DNA of 58,432 nucleotides from NCBI GenBank assembly GCA_018398765.1, contig JAHBMJ010001317.1:21555-79986 (forward strand). Direction: 5' to 3'. The notes beneath the pieces are model-generated. The model made no database searches. It was not told the origin of the DNA and was given only the letters and a program-made list of their open reading frames with translations. The translations under genes and the position numbers were made by a program. Origin of the DNA: Chromera velia. Its lineage: Eukaryota > Sar > Chromeraceae. Position 1 is the first letter of the stretch; the number at the start of each line of letters is the position of its first letter. Positions 1 to 12,358 of this stretch are shown one piece after another.

Positions 1-1865
1 TCTTTTCCTGATCTTCTTGTTCCGTCCTTCTACCCTTCCCTCCTCCTCCGAGCTGATGTCCTCTTCTTGAAAACTCTCACGTCCATACAGACACCAACCA
101 ACAGACCCGGTTTCTGTCCCTTCATGCTATCCTTTTTCCAGACACACAGTCTCTCAAAAACCGACAGACTGGGAGATCCTCTCACCTCACCTGGTAGGGC
201 AGGATCTTTTCCGTTGGCTACTGTCTTCACTGGTTGTGCCGTCTCCCCGTTGATTCTCCATCCCGGCAGATTAGAGAATCCGGAGACGGGAATCAGCCCT
301 GAAGGCAGGAAGGCAGGAAGGAAGGAAGGAAGGAAGGAAGTGACGGAGGCCATATGGGAAGGAACGGAGAGAACTTCCTGTGCTTGCACATGAGAGGAAT
401 ACACAGTCAAAAGGACCCAAGCAGCAGTTGAAAGTGTGCCCAACGAAGTAAGAAAGAGACAAAGAGGAAGAGACAGATAGACAATAAATCAGAGGAAATC
501 AGTTGAGTGACGTACCGACACACATCTCCCCTTGAGCCCCTTCCTCTTTGGCTTCCGACATTGAACCCTCAGTGCAAGCGGTCTTCTTGCATGGCTTATA
601 CCATGTCTTTCCGCATTTTTCTGCAGCAAGACGCAGAATGCGGCAAATCTTCTTGCCTCCATTTGCAGTAAACGGATGCAATGTATTGTTTGCATCCGTC
701 TGTTGATGCCAATCGCAGTCCAAAAACTCGTAAGACGTTGATCTGCTTTCTATTCTGAAATTCACACGGGGGAATTGATATGTCGTGGAAAGACTGACTG
801 GAAGACAAGGGGCTGAAAGCAAAATGTATTCGAATGGTCGAAGCAAGACAATCTATGATTGTTGAGAAATTTGCTCATTACTCTCAGTCAGTCGAACTTT
901 CCCTAAGTCAGTCAGTCAGTCAGTCAGTCAGTCAGCCAGTCAGTCAGCCGCTGACCACACGTAGGTTTCCCTCTCCTTGAGGTGTCACAGACAAGATCGT
1001 CCGTCTTGCAGCGTCTCACGCCCGTGCAGCAAGCCCCCATCCAGTCTCCGCAATTTTGAAATTCGGGGGCTGCGTCCGACGAAGGAAAGAAGGAAAGAAC
1101 GCAGGAGGTCAGGTTCGAGGGCAGGGAGGGGGGGGAAGGAAGAGTATTCTTCACATCAGTCGATGATCTTTCTCTCTGTCCAATATGGCCACCTTTTTCT
1201 TGTTCTGTTTTCAATAGCTTGATTATTCATGCCTTTGGAATTCCCTCAGTCCCCCTCTTCCCCCCTTTTCTCCTCTTCCTCTTGTCTTTTTCTCTCCCCC
1301 CCCCCCCCCCCCTGCCTCTCTCTCCCTCCCTCCCCGCCCCCCTTGTGTGTGTGTGTATGTGTGTTTGTATGCGGGCGCGAGCGCGCATATGCGTGTCATT
1401 TTTCCCGCGTTCTCGTTCTTTTCTTTCGGTCTTGAGGTCTAGAGCCGTTCATATGCCGGAAAACCTCACGTGTTTCAGACGCATTGCACACACATATATA
1501 TGTTTCTTCTGTAGGTGTCCTTTGTTGAAAGAGCAAACCTTAGAGATGCAGTTTCACTCTTGCGTCATTGACGCACGCTGCTTACGTGCTTGTCTGGAGA
1601 CGTGAGCGTCGAGGAATGGCACGTTCGGAATGCCGTCGCCTTTGTTCTGGAAGTCGTAGAAGAACGCCCAGTCGGCGAGCTCTGTGGACAGACAAGAAAG
1701 AGGAAGGAAGGAAGGAAGGAAGAAAACGTCAAGCAACGACTCACTACAAAACGCACGCCAACACCCAGCTATGGCGGAATGAAGGAAGAACGTTCATTTC
1801 GTATCATCATGACCGCATTTGACAGTCTGCTCGCAGGCCAATCAAATGATCAGACAGAGCGCGCG

Positions 1866-1896
<31 letters not shown>

Positions 1897-4620
1897 AGCA
1901 ACACAGAAAGCGACGGCCACATTAAAACGCCAAAAGCTTGACGCTCTCAACCAGCTGCAAAGATGCCAGAAATCAGTCTCGACAAATCCAGCCAGCACTC
2001 TTCTCATGGACCCATCTACTTGTCTACATGTCTATCCGTCATCCTCTTCATCTCCGAACCTACTTAGAACTTTGTACCGGGCAGCGGTCGAGTCGGTGAC
2101 TCCTGAAGGGGGCGGAGGAGAAAAGGATTTTTTGATCAGGACAAGCAAGGAAGGAAGAACCAGACGGGTGAGAAAAGATAAGGTGAGATACCAAAGGCAC
2201 AAATTTTCTCATCTTCAGCAAGCAAGAAACAAAACAGCTCAAACAGACAATCACAGAAAGGGAAGGTTCCGATGCTCCAGACAGACCGGCATTCAGAATC
2301 ATGAGGATACTATGAATGATGGGATGGGAAAGAAAGAAACCAAGACGATGCGTTAATTGTCCTCTAGAACCGAGAAGAGCGAAAACACTGCGCTGCTCAT
2401 TTCCTTCTGGCTCATCGTCTTTCTCTCTTATACATATCCTTGTGAATGCCTTCTGATGGACAGACACCAAGGGGCTGTAGAGCCAGACGAGAGAACGAGA
2501 AGAGAGACTCTTTTGGGATAGACTTACAGGGAAAGAGAAAAAAGCTCAGAAGAGTGAAACCTGAAGGACATGGAAAAAGAGCAAATGACCGTACCCATTC
2601 ATTCACTGACCGCATGCACAAACCCGCACGGCCTCAGGAAGATCCCTGTCGCATGCAGATGCTCCTCTCGATTGGTAGATGCAGTTTCCGTCCTGGATAT
2701 AAGGCGCGATGGCCTGGCCATTCTTGGTGATTCTTTTGCAAATCACCTTCTGGTCCGAGTTTTCGCCTGCGACAGAGTTTCGCCCACAATTTCGGACATG
2801 CAGGTTTCCGATGTAAGCTTGTTATTTTGTGAAAGACCAAGGAACATGCCGAGATTTTTTCCAAGAGTATGATATGTGGATGAGTAAATCCTTGATTGTT
2901 GCGTGTGCGTATCTATCTATGCAGAAGCAACTGACCTGCATATGCAAGCGCGAGCTGCAGGACGTTTTCATTAGTCACTCTGTTCATCTTCCCAGCCAGG
3001 CAGGTCGACCCCTCCTCTACGAGAAGACACGCGTCTGTGCAGCTCTGCCCTGGCTCAGAGAGCTTCCATACGTGCTTCCGAAGTTCATCCAAGCGAAACG
3101 GAAATTCGCTCACACCCGCACCTGCATACACATACACGCATTCCAATTAATTATTTCAAAAAGCACTGTACCAATTTTGGCGATGCCTGAAAAGCTCCAA
3201 AGAGACAAGGCTCAACTTGAAAAGTGAAAAATCGGAGATAATCAAAACAGATTCAATTCGAATTCCTTCACGGCTGAGAAGTGCAGTGTACATTTTCCCA
3301 CTCATGAATGACCTTCCGATTCCGAAGATATCATAAAAGAATCAATTGAACGTTCAGTCTAAACAGATTGATGAATGCACAGCTCACCACAGCCCTTCAT
3401 TCCCCCCTACCACAGAATAGCAAACTTGTTCCAACAAAAGCGACCAAATGGAAAATAAAAGAATGAACAATGACCGACCTACCTGGTGGCCTCGGTCTAC
3501 CGACTCCGATCGCTTCGTCCTTCATTCTCTTTGCGGCGTCAAAAGAGGACTCGAGGATTTGTGCGGCGTCGACGTAGCTGTCTGCTGTCTTTTGCGCACG
3601 TTCGAGGGTCTGCTCCCATGCACACATGCAGTCATGCATTCATTCCGTCAGAACTTCTGAAATAGCAATGATCGAATGCTCCTCGATGATTTGTGAATTC
3701 TCTGCGGTCCGGCGGAAGAAGTCCAAAAAGGGGAGTCGGAACGGTGAGCGATCGGCAGGAAAGCTGCGGGTTATAAATTCATTGGTTCTGGGGGAAATTT
3801 GGTTATATTCGCAACAATCGAGTCAGAAGCATTCACACAAACACGGCATGCATCAATGACTGACATGCGCAAGCCAGTTGAGAGTGCTTGTGAAGACTGC
3901 GTCCAGGATCGAGTCGTACTGGACGGGAATTCCGTTGGTGTCTAGCAGTTGGGAGCACGCACAGAGGCGCGTGTCGGGAGGTGCCACTGCCAGACTGCAG
4001 TCTGTCGCCCTCTTGATGTTGAAGAAACAGGCTTCGAGGTAGGTCGCAGGGTCATAAGACTCTTTTCCTGCACAAGCACAGGGGAATGACGGAAAGAGCA
4101 GTGCGGGGATTGTGTTTTCGCATTGTTCTCTGGGAACGCAAAGCAAAAGAAAGGGGGTGCGGAATCATCTAAACAAATTTCTTCCGTAATTATTTTCCTC
4201 TCTATGTCTCCTCTCTGCCAGCACCACCAGAGCAAATCGGTCAATCGATTTTGTTCCATACATTATTTCTTGCTGGAAGGATAAAAAAGCGAACCACCGT
4301 GCCGTGCTTCTGGCTGGCTTCTCACGCTTGCATGCTCCTAGCGCTTGAGATGAGTCAACAATCAAAAAAGGCAGATTGAGAAGCGACGGAGGAACACAAT
4401 CAATCACGTGGGGCAGGTTTATTGTCAGATCAAATACGGCACATGCATGCACAAGTGTCGTTTGACTGGCTGACTGACCGACCTGCTCGATATTCGTTGC
4501 ACACCGTCACGTTCTTTCCCTCCCCCTCTGCCACTGCGTTGGCCTGACTGGCAGCCTCCTTCATTAGACCCGCGCTGTTGATTTTCGAAATCTCGGACGC
4601 GTCGCACCTGCATAGAGAGG

Positions 4621-4676
<56 letters not shown>

Positions 4677-6968
4677 CAGGTGGACATGCAGAAAGAGACG
4701 CGCAGACAAAGATACGCTGAGATCCTTTTAGGGATAGGATAAGTGGATCTGATGCATTTCGAGTCTCGAGATTGTTGCTTGATCCAACCAGATTTGATCC
4801 ATATCGAAAGAAAGGGAGAAAGGAGGAGAGCGAAAAAGAGAGAGTGCGAAGGAGAGATAGAGACACATGCGAAGGACCGGGGAAGGCAGGGAGGGAGGAG
4901 CACGTAGAGATGCCGAGAGAGGGATTCTTCAGCCCTCAGGGGGAAACTTCTGGGGGCTCAGAGAAAGCAAGAACGATAGGAAAGAAACACCTACAGATTA
5001 ATTATCTTTTGCTTTCTTTGCTCATTCACTTCTTCCATCCCTTTGTGTTCCGCTCTTCCACTCGCCATTCAAATATGTACGTCAGCTGCCGCTTTTGAGA
5101 TGTGCACAACAAGACACCCACCAAGGACTATTTAACAGCAAGGTGCTGACCTGTAGAAAGGAAAATTCTTACACGTCTGCATAGATAAACAAACATACAG
5201 AGAAGAGAAAAGAGAGGTGTGGAAAATTTGTACAAAGGACCTCTCCATCTCACTGCGAAATTTCGAAACACAGAATAGAAGGTGGCAGAGATTCATTCCC
5301 TCTCACTCTGTACCGCTCTGTTTCTCCACCTCAGTCCCTTTTTGCCGGCATTCTTGTCTGCACACTCTCTCTTTGCCTGCCTGTCTTCACGTGTCTCTTT
5401 TGTTCTTGTGAGGAAAAGTTTTTTCTTTCGAGTCTTTTTTCATCCCTCTATCATTTCTCCCGATGTCCCCCCCCCCCTTTTATTTTGAAAAACTCTGATC
5501 CGATCTCCCACTCACCGCATCACAGGACTCTAGGTACCCTGCCCAGTGCCATCGCGTCTGTGTGGTGTACTTGAGCATCATGTTCTCATTCGTCACGTCA
5601 AACTTCTCCACCTGCATGCATGCTTCCAGAATTCATCCATCGATTGCTGATGCATGAAAGAGAAGAGAAGCGTACGAAAACACATTTACTTTTTGCGGTG
5701 GTGGGGGACTCATGAATTGATTTGGAAAGATCTGTTTGATCTGTGATTCAATCTGACAGAGACAAAACTAGAACGAACGAACCGAATAGAGCGAATGAGG
5801 TGAACTTTCAGTCTCGTCCCATGCAGATTTCTGAGAAACCACCGAAGAGATCCAAGAAACAAATACGCAAAAAACGTCGGGAAACCTGAAGCTGGAAAAG
5901 GAACAAGAAGGAACAGAGACAGAAAAAAACGGAACACGAAAGACAGAGGTATTTTTTAGGAAAAAGGGTAAGCTGGCTCTCTAATTTTCATCGCTCATGG
6001 ACATCTCAAACTATTCAATCGCAAACGACACATTACGCAAAACACCACGTGACGCCGGACTGGAGCCAACAAGCAGGCGAAGACACGGGCAAGCTTACTA
6101 ACTGACTGACTGACCGCCTTCCACTCGACTTCTTTCTGCTCTCCTCCATCAACTCGTTGGCCTGCAATTTTGTCTGTTTTGGTCTTCTCCCTCTTGTTCT
6201 CCGAGGAGGTTCTGTATCGACACGCGCACAGCCGATGGTGTGTGTCTGTTGACTGCGTCTCACAAAGAGAGACCTTCGTGTTCAGGAAAATGCAGTCCCC
6301 TTCGTAGAATGATGGGTCAAAATCGTCCGCTGCTGCGCGATACTGCTTGCACTTGGGCGGGAACTGTGCAAGGTCCGGGAGAAGGGTGGCGTTGATGTTC
6401 TTATTCGCTTTTTCAAGTGCCTCCTGAAAGCGTGTTTGGGTCTTGATGTCGTCTTGCATTTCTTCATTGCATGCAGAGGTATAGTCCCCCGTCATCACTT
6501 TGCAAGTAAGAGAACACGACTGGCCCAGGTCCGACCAAAACCAATCGTAGTGCATGGCGTGTTCCGTTGAAGCGCTGCGTTTGTCTTCTTCCATCTCTTC
6601 TTCCATCTCCTGCTCAAAGGATATGGGGGGGGCAGGAGAGGGGCTGGCAGCCTCTTTTTGGACCTGTGTGACATCTGTCATGGCATCTCCTGCACCGTCC
6701 CCGGATGAGCCCTTCGATGGATCCGCGACATGCGGCGCCGCCACAACTTCCGGACTGGCAGAGGCAACCTCGGCCCTCGTTCCCTCTTGAATGAGTGCTG
6801 CTGCCTGCAGTTATGAAGGTGAAGGACAAAGAGAGAACAGGGGCCGGCGAATTTATTGTCTTACCGGATGATTTTCTGAACCGAAAACGATACATGCATA
6901 GAAGCACAGGAGTACATGCAAAAAGGTCGAAGACTGACGAGCGCTGGGGCTAAGCGAATGAGTTTCAT
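1..6968 (-). CDS. Secreted modular cysteine-rich protein, 14 exons seen, 3' end off the left edge
   Basis: Exons, in order of transcription: 6968-6939, 6804-6115, 5611-5516, 5150-5122, 4607-4483, 4067-3865, 3609-3483, 3121-2936, 2817-2611, 1681-1586, 1069-956, 812-516, 298-191 and 65 to beyond 1. All borders are GT..AG, phases match, and the joined frame is open for 791 codons. Exons 1 and 2 join to a signal peptide, MKLIRLAPAL plus AAALIQ. An acidic Ser/Pro linker follows. Then come repeated modules of about 105-110 residues (near 98-206, 259-362 and 450-564). Each starts with W-x(n)-G-Q-S-C-x3-C or a variant, and ends in C-x(6-9)-C-x(n)-[RV]-[LV]-C-A-C. Module 2 lacks one Cys of the C-x3-C pair. 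Exons 11-12 hold a divergent Cys-rich part, and the tail turns acidic and basic. I recall similar GQSC...LCxC modules in extracellular proteins of algae and protists. Function is unknown, perhaps cell surface or wall. The acceptor of exon 7 has a poor pyrimidine tract. Confidence 0.78.
904..948. repeat. (GTCA)n microsatellite at an intron donor
   Basis: A GTCA/GACT tetranucleotide array lies just inside the intron after exon 11 of the left-edge gene. On the minus strand the donor GTCAGC is followed directly by the array, so it offers several overlapping GTCAGT-like donor sequences. Confidence 0.85.
4619..4669. repeat. (CAGA)n microsatellite before an intron acceptor
   Basis: A CAGA array, CTGT on the coding minus strand, ends about a dozen bases before the acceptor of exon 5 of the cysteine-rich gene. 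It probably serves as the polypyrimidine tract. Confidence 0.85.
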
Positions 6969-8325
6969 CGTTGCTTCCAGAGCCCTCTTTTGGTCCTTGC
7001 TTAGTAAGTAGCTCTATCGCTGGAGTGCCCGCCTCACAGAGACTGGCGGTTCGTTTTCTGGTACAAATGACGTCGCAACATGTAATGCTGATAGAAGGAA
7101 TGCCGCATGTAGTGCGAGACAAACTTGAAGGCAAAACTGGTCTATATGTGGATTAAAAGTGGCTGGGTGTCAGTGAGTCACTTTTCCGAGTGTTCCATGA
7201 GTGCATGGCCAGCAAGAGGTGGTTTGACAGCCTGAAGGAAGCAATTGAGAGGATTCATTCTGCAGATATATCGAGGTGTATATATATATATATATATATG
7301 TATCGATGAGAAAGTTAATTATTCGCGATCGAGCGATAAATTGCACGCGCGCGCGGGCCTCGTATCCCCTCAATTATACGCCTGCATGGGCATTTTTTTT
7401 TTGTTCCATATATATACGGGATACACCCAACCAGTTGGGTGAGTGCCTCGGGGGGCTATTTAGGGGGTTAGCCATAATTTGATTGCATGATGAAAACCAT
7501 CGGGGGCTTGGGCATGTCTTGCCTGCAATGCATGCATGGGCAAATGGCGGGGGCCACGGCAACGTGCGCAAAATATGCTTTTCGGGACCGCGCATGAACA
7601 CATATGCAATTAACTCCGTGCGAGTTACTTGAGGGGCACGTATCATGAAGAGCAAAGTATGTATCGATCGATGCATGCAAGAATACCCGATTAATTATAG
7701 TGGAAATGACGCACGCGCAGTGACGCACGCACGTTGAGATCCGATTTCTGCCGCATATTTAAGCGTTACATCGATCTCCCCCCCCAAAATTTGAAGAGCG
7801 CGATATGCAACTGCGTGCGTTCTCAGGGCCTCTCGGCTGAGCCCAGCAAAGCTGAGCTGCCCCCCGAGGCGATATATACCAGCTGGGACAAATTAAAGAT
7901 CCGGTTTAATTTTTGTTTTTTCTCCTATAGCTTAATTTTTATTTCTGCATGATCAGTCCGCGGCCAATGCCGCGGCCATGCATGCATGCATGCATGCATG
8001 GATCGAACGCATGGTGGATCGAAACATATATATGGGATCGAATGATGTGAGTGAATCATCCATTTCGATTACATGGAAGAGCTCATGCAGAAGTAAGGCT
8101 GTAGCTTATTGAAACGTCTGTCAATGTCTTGAACATCTTAGAGTGACCAGCAGATTTGGAGTGGGGTAGTTTGCAACGCAAACAAAAGTTTGAAAACCCT
8201 CTCCCGACAACGCTCAGCACCGTCTCCGCAACACAGTCAGTCAACCAATCATCCTCGGATCTCTGTGAGAGGAGCGGGCTCGAATACACGTCAATACACA
8301 TCATTGACTATTCAAGAAGCAGAAC
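6969..8325. other. Divergent intergenic region
   Basis: This lies between the 5' end of the cysteine-rich gene (-) and the secreted-protein gene (+). It holds a short (TA)n near 7279-7300, GC-rich patches, and a (GCAT)n array at 7976-8000. An interrupted hairpin-prone stretch lies near 7826-7870. No convincing exon, tRNA or snRNA was recognised. Promoters for both neighbours are expected here but no motif could be assigned. Confidence 0.6.
7976..8000. repeat. (GCAT)n self-complementary array
   Basis: Tandem GCATGCATGC is fully palindromic. The same motif recurs through the window in short form (for example near 5612-5622, 13640-13670, 15606-15614 and 20148-20160), including immediately before splice acceptors. 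Confidence 0.85.
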
Positions 8326-9545
8326 ATGCAGCTCTCATTTTATCTTAGCCTCTCTTTCTGTTCTCTTCTTGTGCACAGATCCTCTTGTTCGTTCAGTCTC
8401 TCCGGATCATCGTTCGAAAAACTCGACACCAAACTCAGTTCCAGTGCACGGCACAGCCGCACATCCTCAAAATCCAGAAGCAATAAAAAAGTGAAAGACA
8501 GCCGGGAGAGTCTCGGCATAGGTCCCGGTTCCTTCAAGCCTCCTTCCCCTTCTCTTCACGCGTCAAACACACAGAAGATCAAAAAGCTTCGAATCCCGAA
8601 GGCACCCTCCCGTTTCTCCAATGCAATCACAATCCCCGAAGAGCCCCCCCGTCCAGGGTCCCCTTTCTGTATTGACGATCCTGCCTTCTCGCCTGAGGCA
8701 TGGGAGCTGGTGGGCACTGCAGTTGCGAGTGCTGTTTCAGGATTTGCTGGGGGATACTTGCACAGTCTGAAAGCAGCCTCTGCGGCATCTGAAGGTGCAA
8801 AGAAGTTCCGGGACTCCATGCAAAGCCTCAAGGCGTGTTACGAAGGCGTGAAGGCACTCACAGAGAAGGTTTGGGAGTCTGTTGGGAATATTCTAGATAA
8901 AAAAGAAGAGTCCAAGATTTCCTTAGCCTGGGATCCAACAAATGCCCGAAGTTTAGCTCAGCAAGTGGTCTCTCTCGGTCAGACAGTGGATGACACCCTC
9001 AAGGAATGCACCACCCTTTGGACCTCCCTAGAAATTCCCCCCTCAGGAACAGAGAAGAAGGAGACCTTCGAGCCGAAAGCAAAGGAAGGGACCTTTGAGG
9101 TTGAAATCGGAGGCGAGAGCCATTCTCTCCGTGAGATTGCAAGAAAGCTCCTTGATGGCGCACAGACAGCCGATGAAAAATTCACTGACGCCCAGAATGC
9201 GTTTCGTAGTTGGAAGGAAAGGGATTACTTCCATTTCGGGTGGCATACAGGGTCCATATTCAGTCTGACTCAAATTAGCCTCCCGGAGATCCCTCGAGTC
9301 TTTGAAGGTTTTGTTGGGACTTTCGTCAGTTTCGCTATCAACAAATTTCCCGTCCAGAGCTCTCATCACTCAGACCTTGCAGAGGCACGGGAGGAGGCTC
9401 GGGAGAATTTGGACGCCTGCCTGGGGATTCTGAACCCAGAAGGGGCACTTGGACAGGTCCGTCCGTCTGTCTGTGTTTCCGTCCCTCTTTCGATTTGTCT
9501 TCCTGCATGTGTTTTTAGGGCGGTTAGGGGGAGGGGCAAGGGGGC

Positions 9546-9615
<70 letters not shown>

Positions 9616-10204
9616 CTTTTCTCTTTTCAGTCCTCTGTCTGAATGTGCCCTCTGCGTGCAGGTGTTCTCGGTCGTTCGGGGCCTGCAGGGACTCCGGAAG
9701 AAGTTGCAGGAGACGGCTGAGACCGACATGAGTGGTCTCGGTTTGTCCTCTGTGACTTCCCTTCTCAGCTTCTTCCCTGACCTAGAGGGGCCTCTGGAGG
9801 CCCTCTCCGGGGGGGGGAGGGGGGATCTTGGCGGGGCCATGGAGGGGTGCAGAGACTTGGAGGCACAACTGCCTTCTGGGACCCTCGGGAGGATTTTTTG
9901 TGTTTTTGACGTTTTAGAAAACCCAGAGGAGTTCTCGCAGAAAGCCTCTGAGCACTTCCAAGCGATCCCCAAGTTTGACGGGTCAAGTCGAACAGATTTT
10001 ATTCGGAAGCACTGTGTGGACAGTGAAGGAAAATGGATAGGCAAGGATAGGGATTCACGGCTCCCAAACGAGTGCAACTTGGCCTTTGCCAAGGTTGCAC
10101 GGTTTGACGAGACAATCCACGCATTTGCCGAAAGTTGGAATAAAGCAGACATGCGGCAATTAGGTGCAACGGTCGCAGAAACGGTTTTTGTAAACATATT
10201 TTGA
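8326..10204 (+). CDS. Putative secreted protein of unknown family, two exons
   Basis: Exon 1 is 8326-9456 and exon 2 is 9662-10204. The intron runs from GTCCGT to TGCGTGCAG, phase 0, and contains a long (TG)n. The product is about 557 residues. The start at 8326 opens a hydrophobic stretch, MQLSFYLSLSFCSLLV, that looks like a signal peptide. A basic Ser-rich segment follows (to about residue 85), with a Pro-rich stretch after it. The rest is mostly helical and charged, with Ala/Gly-rich segments near 130-150 and no recognisable enzyme motif. The second exon carries a Gly-rich GGGRGDLGG patch. No family was recognised. The ORF of roughly 300 codons opposite exon 2 is regarded as a shadow. Frame continuity across the intron makes the gene likely real. 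Confidence 0.7.
9547..9616. repeat. (TG)n dinucleotide microsatellite in an intron
   Basis: About 70 bases of near-pure TG with two TGCG interruptions lie within the only intron of the 8326-10204 gene, upstream of its acceptor. Confidence 0.9.
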
Positions 10205-12358
10205 AGCGTCACACACTGGTGTGATAAAAAATATAAAATTCTTAACACTATTGATGGTTGTATCATATTAACGATAGAATTGTTGAGAATTGACTGGTAG
10301 ACAATTCGTTATGCACAGCGATGTGCAGCTTATAAAAAAAGTAATAAAACTTATAATTAGGGGTAATTTTTTTTAAAAAAAAATATTTTTACTTTTTTTA
10401 TTTATTTTTTTTTTCTGATGTTAAACTAAAAAGTGTTGTTGATATGTTGCACGAATCAACAAGTGTTATTAAATTAAGTGGTGTTATACTATTGTTTCTT
10501 TGTTATAATGATGAATGAATGTTGTTGCACTGTTATACATGCAACTGTTGCTTTTAATTGTGTTGCAAGGTGTTGTATATAGTATTATGGTTGTTATGTC
10601 TTGATGAAGGTCACTAGGAACTTAGTAGTAGGAAGGTCATCATCGAAAGGCAAAAAAAAAAAAAATGTCCTGGATGGGCCTGGAGACCGTACGTTTTTTT
10701 TTTTTTTAATTATACCCCTAGAATAAAACATTCTAGCCAGGCTAGCTAGCGCTAGAGCTAGCGTTTCAATTATTATCCATTAATGTAGACTTTGTAGTTT
10801 AAATTCAATTAAGTTTAGCTTTTAGTCTACAATCTTGGTTTACATTAAAACATTTTAGTCTAGATTTTAGTCTATACTACTAGTAGTCTCTGGCGTTATC
10901 TAAAAATTCGTGCATGTTGACACACACGGAGAAGAAGAAAATTGTTGGTGTCACCCTTTTGTTTCTTTTTATTTCTGATTGTGTTGGGCTTGATGCTGTT
11001 TGTGGTTAACACTGGTTGTTGGTATTTGTATGAATTGATCGTTTCAATGTATGTTAGTTGCGTTGCTTACTGCTGATTCAATTGTGCATGCCTTGTGATG
11101 TTTATATTTTGTTTGTGATTGCTTGGTCACTAGTGTGAACAATGAGTGGTTTAAGGCACCCATCTTCACTAGCTAGGCATCATAGCGAAAATAATCTGCA
11201 CGCACGCGTTGGCATATAAAAAATTCAAGCAGCGATCAGTGTATGAATGCACGTGATGCCTGATATCACCGTTTGAAAATTCACCGGAGATTGAATACAC
11301 ATATGTGTGAGAGTAGTTTCTTGAACTTCTGCATCAAAAGTGGTATGATGGTCTTCTTCCCCTTGTCAGTCAAATGCTGAAGACAAAGAGGCGAAGAGAC
11401 AAACACTGCCTGCGCTGTGAAGGCAGAATCAGACAAAAAGCCATGATATCATTCTAAAAGGGGGTATAAAAGCCTGAGTAACCATAAAAAAACTGGTTAG
11501 TAGTAATTAGTATACATTAATACTGAAATATAATATACATTGATACAAAAACAAAAAAAAAAAAGATTATTTGGTTGAATAATAGTTCTTTAGAAAGATC
11601 TTTTTAAGATTTTTTTATCAATTAACTTTTGACTATTATCATTATTATAGCATTATATTATTATGTGATTCAAGTTATCATCATTGTTAGACTGAATCAT
11701 TTGAATCGTGTGCTCGCCGGCGACGCTGGGTTTGAGTCACAGCTTAGAGTCAAAATGAACTTGAATCAGGGTGTTTTTTCGATGAGCCTCCTAGTGAGCC
11801 TCTCTTTTCAATAGTCTTCTAACGGTTAGAGGATCAGTGCAGGTTACAGCCGTGGCTGTTGCCGGTGACTCTTTGGATTTTTCTATCTGAGATTTGATCT
11901 CCTTCAGTTGCTTCCACTGACTGTTTGCGCGTTTTCGCGCAGGGTCCAGAGACTCGAGCTGTCAAACAGAATTAAGCTAAGGGCACCGGCAAGAATGTAA
12001 ATGTCAATGTTCTACAACGACGTGTACAGGAAGATTTTGGGAAAGCTCGTCGGCAGGACCATATCGATGTGCCGCGTCTCTGATCGATTTGAACAAATGA
12101 AGAAACAAACAAACAAACAACCGGGGGATCCGGCCGTCTGTCGAGAATCGTCCGTGTACGAATATTCTTATTTGCACAAGCAAGCTGGCTTCTGACAGCT
12201 GTGTCCTTCCTGTCGGTATGTTTCTATGTCAAGCACTTGCGCTGGGCCCATGCAAGCCACTGCTTGTTTTTGATTTTCCTTTCTGTCTTTTTCTTCTTCT
12301 TCTTGCTGTGTCCCTTCGTCGTTTGTTTGCGGCCCGTCGATGAGAAGAATTAATGGGA
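10205..12358. other. AT-rich intergenic DNA with repeat relics
   Basis: After the stop at 10204 the composition changes to AT-rich DNA with homopolymer A and T runs (10360-10420, 10650-10710, 11550-11620). TGTTG-rich tracts lie at 10430-10600 and CTAG-rich motifs at 10725-10765. The TGTTGCAC wording recurs at 35150-35215, which suggests dispersed transposon remnants. A weak tRNA B-box-like string near 11727 has no partner A box. No gene was found. Confidence 0.6.

Noticed and set aside
9370-10266. Open frame of about 298 codons on the minus strand
   Set aside because: It lies opposite exon 2 and the (TG)n intron of the secreted-protein gene. The Thr/His repeat comes from the microsatellite, and the plus-strand frame has matching splice sites.
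11700-11760. tRNA-like B box (GGGTTTGAGTC) near 11726
   Set aside because: No A box and no cloverleaf arms can be drawn around it.
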